Below, in pieces: positions 1 through 6,231 of a DNA stretch of 9,062 nucleotides. The stretch's first letter is position 1. Each line of letters opens with the position of its first letter. Source of the stretch: Anaerolinea sp. (GTDB taxonomy: Bacteria > Chloroflexota > Anaerolineae > Anaerolineales > Villigracilaceae). The DNA lies in assembly GCA_020720965.1 (NCBI GenBank), contig DYNS01000100.1, forward strand, positions 1 through 9,062, given 5' to 3'. Made by a program: the position numbers and the translations under genes. Under the pieces are notes generated by a model that ran no database searches, was not told the DNA's origin, and worked only from the letters and a program-made list of their open reading frames with translations.

Positions 1-108
1 CAGGCCAAACCAGTCCGTTCCCAGCCGGCAGACGATAAAGCGTTCCTCTGCCGGTGCCCGGCATGCCTTTTCCGGCCCCCTGCGTTCCGTCCCGAGGTCT
101 TCCTTCAT
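1..108 (-). CDS. CheW-like chemotaxis adaptor, 5' part only (runs off the left edge)
   Basis: On the minus strand an open frame runs to base 1. From ATG 108-106 it gives 36 residues: about 20 charged, linker-like residues, then ERFIVCRLGTDWFGL. That resembles the first beta strand of a CheW domain, where a short hydrophobic strand is followed by an L-G turn and an aromatic residue. CheW proteins couple chemoreceptors to the kinase CheA in the cytoplasm. The same frame stays open upstream and looks coding (residues ANTVRQALADLEGLGSQQLAG), with a possible GTG start at 228-226 preceded by a GAGG-type site. That longer form would overlap the start of the divergent bactofilin by about 50 bases, so I chose the ATG. 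Only the beginning of the domain is visible, so the family call is tentative and any short beta-strand domain could look similar. Confidence 0.5.
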   Translation of the reverse strand, partial: MKEDLGTERRGPEKACRAPAEERFIVCRLGTDWFGL

Positions 109-175
109 CTGGACCAGCCCGGCCAATTGCTGAGAACCCAATCCCTCCAGGTCGGCAAGGGCCTGCCGGACCGTA

Positions 176-598
176 TTGGCTCCCCAACCCTCCGCCCCCC
201 CGGTCGTCCAGGCAGTCGAGCGCGTCACCTCCGTCCTCGGTCCCGGCGTTATCTGGGAAGGAAAAATCAGCGGCACAGGCGGCGTGCGCGTAGAAGGCTC
301 CTTTGAGGGTCAAATTGCTCTGCGCGGCATGTTAGTTGTCGGCGAAAGCGGCCGAATCACCTGCGAAAACATCCGCGCCAACACCGTCATCGTAGCCGGA
401 GCCGTCAAAGGCAACGTCACCACCCAAAAACTGGAAATCCGCGCCACCGGCAGGGTCTGGGGAGACGTGACCACCACCTCCTTCGTTACCGAAGACGGCG
501 CCTTCCTGCGCGGGCAAATCCGCATGGAAGACCATGTGGAACTGGACCTGGGTGCCGACCCGGAAACCACCCCCCGCCCCGACCAACCCCTCGCCTGA
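176..598 (+). CDS. Bactofilin (polymer-forming cytoskeletal protein)
   Basis: 140 residues. Bactofilins form right-handed beta-helical subunits that polymerise without nucleotides into membrane-associated filaments used in cell shape or as scaffolds. The domain spans about residues 18-124. It begins with the typical SVLGPGVIWEGKISG and continues through regularly spaced G-x-V/I strands (VRVEGSFEGQI, VVGESGRI, VIVAGAVKGNV, VWGDVTT), ending near the conserved GAFLRGQIRM. A proline-rich N-terminal tail (residues 1-15) and a short acidic, proline-rich C-terminal tail flank the core, as is normal. The only start codon in frame is TTG at 176, after an in-frame TGA at 131-133, and no good Shine-Dalgarno precedes it, so the start is the weak point. 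The stop lies one base before the next gene, implying translational coupling. There is no signal peptide or membrane segment, consistent with a cytoplasmic scaffold. Confidence 0.92.
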   Translation: MAPQPSAPPVVQAVERVTSVLGPGVIWEGKISGTGGVRVEGSFEGQIALRGMLVVGESGRITCENIRANTVIVAGAVKGNVTTQKLEIRATGRVWGDVTTTSFVTEDGAFLRGQIRMEDHVELDLGADPETTPRPDQPLA

Positions 599-599
599 C

Positions 600-1790
600 A
601 TGCGCTACCAAGACCTCGCCATTCAAACCCACCGACAGCCCCCCTCCGGCGCACATAGCCCAGGGCAAAGCCTCCTCATCCGCGCCGGTTACCTCTCTCA
701 CAGCGCAGAATGGCTGCCGCTTGCCGCCCAAACCTTTCAGCGCATTCAAACCCGCCACGCGCAGCCGGGCTTCGTCTCTGCGCTGGGAATAACGGTACAG
801 GAAACGCCCACCGACCTCTACCACCCGCATCCCCTCGGCGCCGAGGAACTTGCCCTCTGCCCCGCCTGCGGCTTCGCCTCCCGCCTTAGCCTGGCTCCCG
901 TTAAAAAGACCGTTCACACCCTGCAAGCCCCTTCCCCCCTGCAAGAAGTCCTCACCCCCAACTGCCCCACCATAGAAAGCCTCGCCACCTTTTTGGGCAT
1001 TCACCCCGCCCAAACTGCCAAAGCCATCCTCCTCACCCGCTTGGCAGACGGTCAATTCATTTTCGCTGTCATTCGCGGCGACCAAACCCTCAGCCTGCCC
1101 AAACTGACTCTTGCCCTGGGGCAAACCCGCCTCGCCACCGAAGCCGAAATTCGCGCCGTTGGCGCAGTCCCCGGCTACGCCTCGCCCATTGGCGTTCACA
1201 ACGCCCTCATCATCGTAGATGACCTCATCCCCACCTCACCCAACCTGGTTGCCGGAGCAAACCGGGCAGGCTACCATCTCCTCCACACCAACTACGGCAG
1301 AGACTACACCGCCCACCTCGTCACCGACCTTACCCTGGCACAGCCCGGCGACCCCTGCCCGCACTGCGCCGCGCCCCTGCAAACCCCCAGGGGTTGGGTT
1401 CTCCTCCAAAACGGCGAACCAGACCCGGCGGCGATTCTCTCCGCCCTGGCGGAAAACCATCAGGACGAAAAAGGTCTTCGCCTTCCTGCCGGGCTTGCCC
1501 CCTTCGATGTCTACCTCATGCACATCCCCGGCAAAACCGCCGACACCCTCACCCCCACCCGCCAACTCTACCGCACCCTTACGGAACACGGCATCCCCAC
1601 CCTGCTGGATGACCGCGAAGAACGCCCTGGCGTTAAATTCAACGATGCCGACCTGATAGGCTGCCCCATCCGCGTTACAGTGGGCGAGCGCGGTTTGCAA
1701 AACGGGCTGGTGGAAGTAAAGCGGCGCACGGCGGCTGACATTGAGCAAGCGCCCATGGACACGCTGGTAGAAGCCCTTTTGGAAAAGTGA
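600..1790 (+). CDS. Prolyl-tRNA synthetase-like protein without catalytic core (editing + anticodon-binding domains)
   Basis: 396 residues, against roughly 570 for a bacterial ProRS. Residues 1-35 echo the ProRS N-terminus (MRYQDL, then SLLIRAGYL). Residues 36-80 replace most of the class II core and carry no recognisable motif 2. Residues 83-92 keep the ELALCPACGF element that precedes the editing insertion. Residues 122-245 form a YbaK/INS editing domain, with a lysine at the expected position (TAKAILL, K141), the G-x-x-x-P loop GYASP (192-196) and LVAGANRAGYHL. CPHC follows at 253-256. The region that should hold motif 3 (normally G-x-G-x-S-R) is shortened to GEPDPAAILSALAENHQDEKG and has no motif arginine. 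The anticodon-binding domain (300-396) is well kept, with LLDDREERPGVKF and DADLIGCPIR. Activation of proline therefore seems impossible. A tRNA-Pro editing or regulatory role is inference. ATG 600 is preferred because it follows the bactofilin stop by one base. Confidence 0.88.
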   Translation: MRYQDLAIQTHRQPPSGAHSPGQSLLIRAGYLSHSAEWLPLAAQTFQRIQTRHAQPGFVSALGITVQETPTDLYHPHPLGAEELALCPACGFASRLSLAPVKKTVHTLQAPSPLQEVLTPNCPTIESLATFLGIHPAQTAKAILLTRLADGQFIFAVIRGDQTLSLPKLTLALGQTRLATEAEIRAVGAVPGYASPIGVHNALIIVDDLIPTSPNLVAGANRAGYHLLHTNYGRDYTAHLVTDLTLAQPGDPCPHCAAPLQTPRGWVLLQNGEPDPAAILSALAENHQDEKGLRLPAGLAPFDVYLMHIPGKTADTLTPTRQLYRTLTEHGIPTLLDDREERPGVKFNDADLIGCPIRVTVGERGLQNGLVEVKRRTAADIEQAPMDTLVEALLEK

Positions 1791-1796
1791 AACTTT

Positions 1797-2987
1797 ATGG
1801 ATGTACGCCCTTCTGTAGCAATTCAACGCAAATATAACGTCATTGATGTGAAAGCGGCTAAAAAAGTCGCTTTATTTTGGTTGGAGCGAGCAAAACTGCA
1901 AAACGCAATTGACTTTGGTTTGCCGGAGGTGGATGACCGCTACCATATTTGGCGGGTTCCCCTGGTAGGGAAAACATCGCAAGAGCGGCTTGGCGAAGTC
2001 GTGGTAGATGCGTACACATCGCTGATACTGGAAGATAAATCTACTTCCCCCGAAATCCTTGAAGCGCGTTTACTTGGACGGACAACGCCCCAAAAGCAAA
2101 AGCCGCGTAAAACCAACGAGGCTTACCTGTTATCCAATTTACGCAACACCATTGCCCAAGGCGATGGTGAAAAATTGTTGCAGGAACTCCCGGCGGGAAG
2201 CGTTAATCTAATTTTCACCTCGCCGCCATACTACAACGCCAGACCAGAATACACGGATTACGTTACCTATGAAGAATATTTGCTAAAGATTCGCAAAGTC
2301 ATTCAAAATGCACACCGTGTTTTAGCGGAGGGCTGTTTTTTTGTAATGAATATTTCACCGGTTCTGGTGCGCCGCGCCAGCCGTAGTGAAGCCTCCCGCC
2401 GAATTGCTGTGCCGTTTGATATGCACCGCCTATTTGTGGAAGAGGGATATGATTTTATAGACGATATTATTTGGGAAAAGCCGGAAGGCGCTGGCTGGGC
2501 TACCGGGCGAGGGAGGCGTTTTGCCGCCGACCGAAACCCTTTGCAATATAAACCTGTTCCCGTGACCGAATATATTCTTGTTTATAGGAAACATACCGAT
2601 AAATTAATAGACTGGAACATTCGCGCTCACCCGCAGAAAGAATTGGTTACAGAGTCTAAAGTGGGGGATAATTATGAGCGAACCAACATCTGGCGCATTA
2701 CGCCCGCACACGACCCCCGTCACCCTGCTGTTTTTCCAGTTGAATTGGCAGAGAAAGTGATAACCTATTACTCTTTTAAGGGGGATGTTGTACTGGACCC
2801 GTTTGCCGGTATCGGAACCGTTGGAAAAGCCGCCTCCAAGTTGGAGAGGCGTTTTGTCTTGCTGGAACAAAACCCGGAATATGTAAAAATTATCCACGAT
2901 GAAGCCAAATTATGGCTTGGTAAAGACGCAAGGCATATTCACACCATTAATTGCCCGCCCATTGACGTGGAAAATATCTTATTCTAG
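1797..2987 (+). CDS. Site-specific DNA methyltransferase, SPPY type (probable N4-cytosine), CfrBI-like
   Basis: 396 residues. S-adenosylmethionine-dependent DNA methyltransferase of a type II system. The catalytic motif IV TSPPY (141-145) precedes the cofactor motif I DPFAGIGT (334-341), the beta-class order. The SPPY form is typical of N4-cytosine enzymes. FFVMNISPV (181-189), a strand before WEKPEG (226-231) and FVLLEQNPEY (353-362) fit the fold. The first 95 residues form a separate domain ending in a LGEVVVDAYTSLILE strand pair that recalls PepSY-like folds; its role is unknown. The partner endonuclease follows 9 bases downstream, so the methyltransferase is translated first, the protective order. 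I infer specificity for CCWWGG only from resemblance of the pair to CfrBI. Base composition is much less GC-rich than the preceding gene: one 60-base row here (2281-2340) is 42 percent GC by hand count, against 77 percent for row 1321-1380. Confidence 0.93.
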   Translation: MDVRPSVAIQRKYNVIDVKAAKKVALFWLERAKLQNAIDFGLPEVDDRYHIWRVPLVGKTSQERLGEVVVDAYTSLILEDKSTSPEILEARLLGRTTPQKQKPRKTNEAYLLSNLRNTIAQGDGEKLLQELPAGSVNLIFTSPPYYNARPEYTDYVTYEEYLLKIRKVIQNAHRVLAEGCFFVMNISPVLVRRASRSEASRRIAVPFDMHRLFVEEGYDFIDDIIWEKPEGAGWATGRGRRFAADRNPLQYKPVPVTEYILVYRKHTDKLIDWNIRAHPQKELVTESKVGDNYERTNIWRITPAHDPRHPAVFPVELAEKVITYYSFKGDVVLDPFAGIGTVGKAASKLERRFVLLEQNPEYVKIIHDEAKLWLGKDARHIHTINCPPIDVENILF

Positions 2988-2993
2988 GGGGAG
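2986..2993 (+). promoter_or_regulatory. Shine-Dalgarno of the endonuclease gene
   Basis: AGGGGGAG overlaps the methyltransferase stop TAG (2985-2987) and stands three bases before ATG 2997. It is the clearest plus-strand ribosome site in the window. It fixes the endonuclease start and suggests the second gene is translated from the same message as the methyltransferase. Confidence 0.65.
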
Positions 2994-2996
2994 TGT

Positions 2997-4163
2997 ATGC
3001 CAAAGAAAAAAATTGCATTAAATTCGTTTACAGAATTGCTTTCCGAGATGGATTTGGCGTTGCTCTCTGCCAGTGGCAGCCAATTGGTGGAACAGATTGG
3101 CTTGGATGTGGTTCGTGGCGTGGTTTTGGACGTTTTAACCGGTAAAAACTTGCGAGATTCTACCGAATCTCTGACCCGAAGGCGCATCGCGGCGTTAAAC
3201 CTGGCTACGACCGAATTTTTCATCAAGGGTTCATCCCTATCTGCCGATTTTGTCAACCAGTTGCCGGAACTAGCCACAGATTTTCTGGCAAAAAAGAATG
3301 TATCCAAATCCGAACGTTGGCTCTCTCAATGGGTTCTCGGTCTTACCGATAAAGCCTTTCAAAATGTCTTGCGAGATAATCCTACAGCCTTATCCCACTA
3401 CCGTGAGCAGTATGTTCGGATATGCAGTGAAGTTGCCGCGGAAAGGAAACTTCAGGCTGGAGATATCCATGGCGAACTTGTCCTGGACTCCCAATATAAA
3501 GCGCAAGTGAATTGGATGTGGCTGACCTACCTGCTTAATACCATTGGCGCGCAAACTCTTGCCATCCGAGGGTCAGAAAAATCAGCCTATGGCAAACTTT
3601 TTGAAAAATTAGTGCTCGGCTCTCTGCTTCATATCCTGGGGTTTAAGCACATTGCGCCGCCTCCCCATGAGTTCAACGGCGTTTTCTGGTTATCTTCCCG
3701 GGCAGAAAAACGAGAAAGCGATGCCACACTGCTTTATGAAATGGGCAAAGGTGTGCGTTTTGATATTGGCTTCATAGGAAGAGGAAATCCAGAAATTTCT
3801 TTGGATAAGGTAACACGCTTTGAGCGTGAGATTTCGCTTGGACGTTCCACTTTCTATATGGCGACCGTTATCCTCGTAGATAGAATCGGTGCGAATAGCC
3901 GAATTGAGCGAATGGCTGAAGAACTGCAAGGTACAATTGTACAGATGAGTTCTGGGTATTGGCCCCGCCAGGTTGCCCAGGTTCTCCATAAGACGGTTGG
4001 TTTTAAGCATCCCCTCGCGCAAATGGATGATGAACAGACCGAAAACTATCTGAGAAAAGCCATCCTTAAGGTTCCCTTGGGGGAATTTATTGGCTTATCG
4101 GAAAATTTCCCGCAAAACCAGGTTCAGGACGAACCTGGAACCTATTTCCTCAGCGAAGAATGA
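2997..4163 (+). CDS. Type II restriction endonuclease, CfrBI-like
   Basis: 388 residues, soluble, no signal peptide. It lies directly behind the methyltransferase on the same strand, and its N-terminal segment (GLDVVRGVVLDVLTGKNLRDSTESLTRRRIAALN, residues 35-68) resembles what I remember of CfrBI-family endonucleases. CfrBI cuts within CCWWGG. A possible PD-(D/E)xK-type core can be proposed: E203 in an amphipathic helix (YGKLFEKLVLGSLL), D256 in VRFDIGFIG, and E276-R-E278 in RFEREIS. That E-x-E would replace the usual E-x-K, as in BamHI. This residue assignment is my inference. The stop codon overlaps an ATG of the next gene (ATGA, 4160-4163). Composition matches the methyltransferase rather than the neighbours, so the two probably arrived together. 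There is no controller-protein gene. The partner position makes an endonuclease role likely even if the family name is wrong. Confidence 0.75.
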   Translation: MPKKKIALNSFTELLSEMDLALLSASGSQLVEQIGLDVVRGVVLDVLTGKNLRDSTESLTRRRIAALNLATTEFFIKGSSLSADFVNQLPELATDFLAKKNVSKSERWLSQWVLGLTDKAFQNVLRDNPTALSHYREQYVRICSEVAAERKLQAGDIHGELVLDSQYKAQVNWMWLTYLLNTIGAQTLAIRGSEKSAYGKLFEKLVLGSLLHILGFKHIAPPPHEFNGVFWLSSRAEKRESDATLLYEMGKGVRFDIGFIGRGNPEISLDKVTRFEREISLGRSTFYMATVILVDRIGANSRIERMAEELQGTIVQMSSGYWPRQVAQVLHKTVGFKHPLAQMDDEQTENYLRKAILKVPLGEFIGLSENFPQNQVQDEPGTYFLSEE

Positions 4164-4168
4164 CCCCT

Positions 4169-5323
4169 ATGAAAATCCCCATGTCCTCCCCAGACCTCAC
4201 CGCCGCCGACCGGCAGGCGGTGATGGACGTTCTTAATACCCCCGTTCTTAGCCTGGGTCCCAAAGTGCTGGCATTCGAGCAAGCCTTTGCGGCTTACACC
4301 GGCGCAAAACACGCCATCGCCGTCAACTCTGGCACAGCAGGCTTGCATCTTTGCGTCCGCGCCGCCGGAGTTGGGGCAGGCGACCTGGTTCTTACCACCC
4401 CGTTTTCCTTTGTCGCCTCCACCAACGCCCTTTTGTTCGAGAACGCCGTCCCCGTTTTTGTGGATGTTGACCCGAAGACGGGCAACATCGACACCGAACA
4501 GGCGGCTGACGCGGTGAACAATATTCAAAAATACCTGCCTCGCAAATTGGATGCCCGCCCCTCGGCATGGAAAGCCCTTTTGCCGGTGGATGTTTTCGGT
4601 CAGCCTGCCCCTATGGACAAAATCAACGCCATTGCCCGGCAGCAAGGGCTAAAAGTGATTGAAGACTCCTGCGAGGCGTTGGGCGCCTCCTGGCAGGGAC
4701 GCGCCGCCGGGCGCTGGGGCGACTACGGCGTTTTTGCCTTTTACCCCAACAAGCAGATGACAACCGGCGAAGGCGGCATGATTGTGACCGATGATGACGA
4801 AGCCGCTGCCTTTATGCGTGCCTTACGCAATCAGGGACGCGCGCCCGGCGATACCTGGCTTTCGCACACCTACCTGGGCTATAACTACCGGTTGGATGAA
4901 ATGTCCGCCGCCCTGGGCATTACCCAACTGCAAAGGCTGGAAGAAATGCTTCAAAAGCGGGAGCAAGTGGCAGCCTGGTATGCCCAAAGGCTGGCTCCCC
5001 TCTCCGGGCTGGAACTTCCCACCGTTCTGCCGCAAACGACTCGCATGAGCTGGTTCGTTTACGTCATCCGCCTCAGCCCGCACATCAACCGCGCCTCCTT
5101 TGCCGCCCGGTTGGAAGAGCGCGGCGTGCCGGTGCGCCCTTACTTTTTGCCCATTCACCTTCAGCCGTATATGGTGGAGCGTTTTGGCTATCGCCCCGGC
5201 GATTACCCGGTGACGGAAGACCTGGGCGCACGCGGGCTGGCTTTGCCTTTTAGCGGGGTGATGACCGAGGCGCAGGTGGAATACGTTTGCCAGGCGCTTG
5301 CCGAAACGCTGGAGAGCGCGTAG
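4169..5323 (+). CDS. DegT/DnrJ/EryC1/StrS-family PLP-dependent aminotransferase
   Basis: 384 residues from ATG 4169, a normal length. Fold-type I aminotransferase that usually transfers an amino group to a keto-sugar nucleotide for cell-surface polysaccharide or glycan synthesis in the cytoplasm. Seen: the N-terminal IPMSSPDLTAADRQAV and VLSLGPKVLAFEQAFAAYTG, AVNSGTAGLHL (NSGTA 53-57), PFSFVASTNA, the cofactor aspartate in VIEDSCEALGA (D166), the Schiff-base lysine in FAFYPNKQMTTGEGG (K195), RNQGR, GYNYRLDEMSAALG, and VRPYFLPIHLQPYM near the C-terminus. The catalytic lysine is present, so this is not a dehydratase-type variant. ATG 4160, overlapping the endonuclease stop, would add three residues (MTP) and cannot be excluded; neither start has a good Shine-Dalgarno. 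The downstream membrane protein starts two bases after the stop. Codons are strongly GC-ending, unlike the gene before it. The substrate sugar cannot be read from sequence. Confidence 0.94.
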   Translation: MKIPMSSPDLTAADRQAVMDVLNTPVLSLGPKVLAFEQAFAAYTGAKHAIAVNSGTAGLHLCVRAAGVGAGDLVLTTPFSFVASTNALLFENAVPVFVDVDPKTGNIDTEQAADAVNNIQKYLPRKLDARPSAWKALLPVDVFGQPAPMDKINAIARQQGLKVIEDSCEALGASWQGRAAGRWGDYGVFAFYPNKQMTTGEGGMIVTDDDEAAAFMRALRNQGRAPGDTWLSHTYLGYNYRLDEMSAALGITQLQRLEEMLQKREQVAAWYAQRLAPLSGLELPTVLPQTTRMSWFVYVIRLSPHINRASFAARLEERGVPVRPYFLPIHLQPYMVERFGYRPGDYPVTEDLGARGLALPFSGVMTEAQVEYVCQALAETLESA

Positions 5324-5325
5324 CC

Positions 5326-6228
5326 ATGCAGGCTTTTCCGCCTTTGCGGCAGCGCGGGGTAATTCTCCATTCCGGGGCGTTGGCATTGACCTTGGCTGTG
5401 GGGCTTTTCTCCTTTTGGCAGGTTTTTCAGTCGCCGGTGGGGGCGGGGACGGCTGTTTTGCTGGTGTTTTTCCTCCTTGCCGCCGTGCTTGCGCCTTTGC
5501 TGGCATACCGGCTCTATGCCCTTACCCGCGCCAACTATTTTTTAGACCGTAATGTGCTGCGCTTTGTGTGGGGCTTGCGCGTGGAAGAAATCCCCGTAAC
5601 CGATGTGGAGTGGGTGCGCCCGGTGCAGGGTTTGGTTGCGCCGCTCTCTTTGCCCCTGTTTCGCCTGCCCGGCGGTATTTTGGGCGTGTTGCGTCAGCCC
5701 GATATTGGCGATGTGGAATTTATGGCAGCCGAAACCGATACTCTTTTGCTGGTTGCTACTGCCCGGCGCATTTTCGCCATCTCGCCTGCCAACCCGGCGG
5801 CTTTCTCCGCCGCCTTCCAAAAGGTGATTGAGATGGGCAGCCTCGTTTCGGCGGAAGCCCACTCGGAATACCCCTCCTTTGTGGTTGTGCTTGCCTGGCA
5901 AAACCTGCTGGCGCGGTATCTGTGGCTGGCAGGCGCTTTGCTCAACCTGGGGATTCTGGCTTGGGTCAGCATTCTCATTCCTTCCCTGCAAAAAATTTCG
6001 CTGGGCTTCACTCCGGCGGGCTTGCCGCTTGCGCCTGTTCCGGGCGCTCAGTTGGCGCTTTTACCCCTCCTCAGCCTTTCCTTGTTTTTGGTGGGCTGGC
6101 TTTTGGGGCTTTTCTTTTACCGCATCGAATACCAACGCCCTCTGGCGCTTTTGGTTTGGCTCGGCGGCGCTTTCTCCTCCCTTCTTTTTCTCGTTGCCGT
6201 GTTTTTCATTCTCACAACCCCGGTGTGA
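5326..6228 (+). CDS. Membrane protein with PH-like central region, function unknown
   Basis: 300 residues from ATG 5326, two bases after the aminotransferase stop. Hydrophobic segments at about 15-32, 42-65, 196-220, 243-265 and 272-297 suggest five membrane passes. Between the second and third lies a hydrophilic stretch (about 66-175). Its beginning, RANYFLDRNVLRFVWGLRVEEIPVTDVEWVRPV, resembles bacterial PH domains of the YdbT/DUF304 type, and it closes with TLLLVATARRIFAISPANPAAFSAAFQKV. That second part matches the last strands and C-terminal helix of a PH fold, where a residue pattern such as I-SP-NPEAF is common. I therefore call a membrane protein with a PH-like domain, but I recognise no specific family or enzyme motif. 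Its position between a sugar aminotransferase and a DUF92 protein hints at an envelope role, which is inference only. Confidence 0.65.
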   Translation: MQAFPPLRQRGVILHSGALALTLAVGLFSFWQVFQSPVGAGTAVLLVFFLLAAVLAPLLAYRLYALTRANYFLDRNVLRFVWGLRVEEIPVTDVEWVRPVQGLVAPLSLPLFRLPGGILGVLRQPDIGDVEFMAAETDTLLLVATARRIFAISPANPAAFSAAFQKVIEMGSLVSAEAHSEYPSFVVVLAWQNLLARYLWLAGALLNLGILAWVSILIPSLQKISLGFTPAGLPLAPVPGAQLALLPLLSLSLFLVGWLLGLFFYRIEYQRPLALLVWLGGAFSSLLFLVAVFFILTTPV

Positions 6229-6231
6229 CCT

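Noticed and set aside
54..293. Plus-strand proline-rich open frame upstream of and overlapping the bactofilin
   Set aside because: Its composition is low-complexity P/S/R, it overlaps the well-supported bactofilin in another frame, and the minus-strand reading of bases 1-108 looks far more protein-like.
486..1199. Long minus-strand open frame across the bactofilin and ProRS-like genes
   Set aside because: Glycine-rich antisense shadow caused by C-ending codons on the plus strand; the plus-strand genes have clear family motifs.
4823..5506. Long minus-strand open frame across the aminotransferase gene
   Set aside because: Antisense shadow in a GC-rich gene; the plus strand carries the complete PLP-enzyme motif set.
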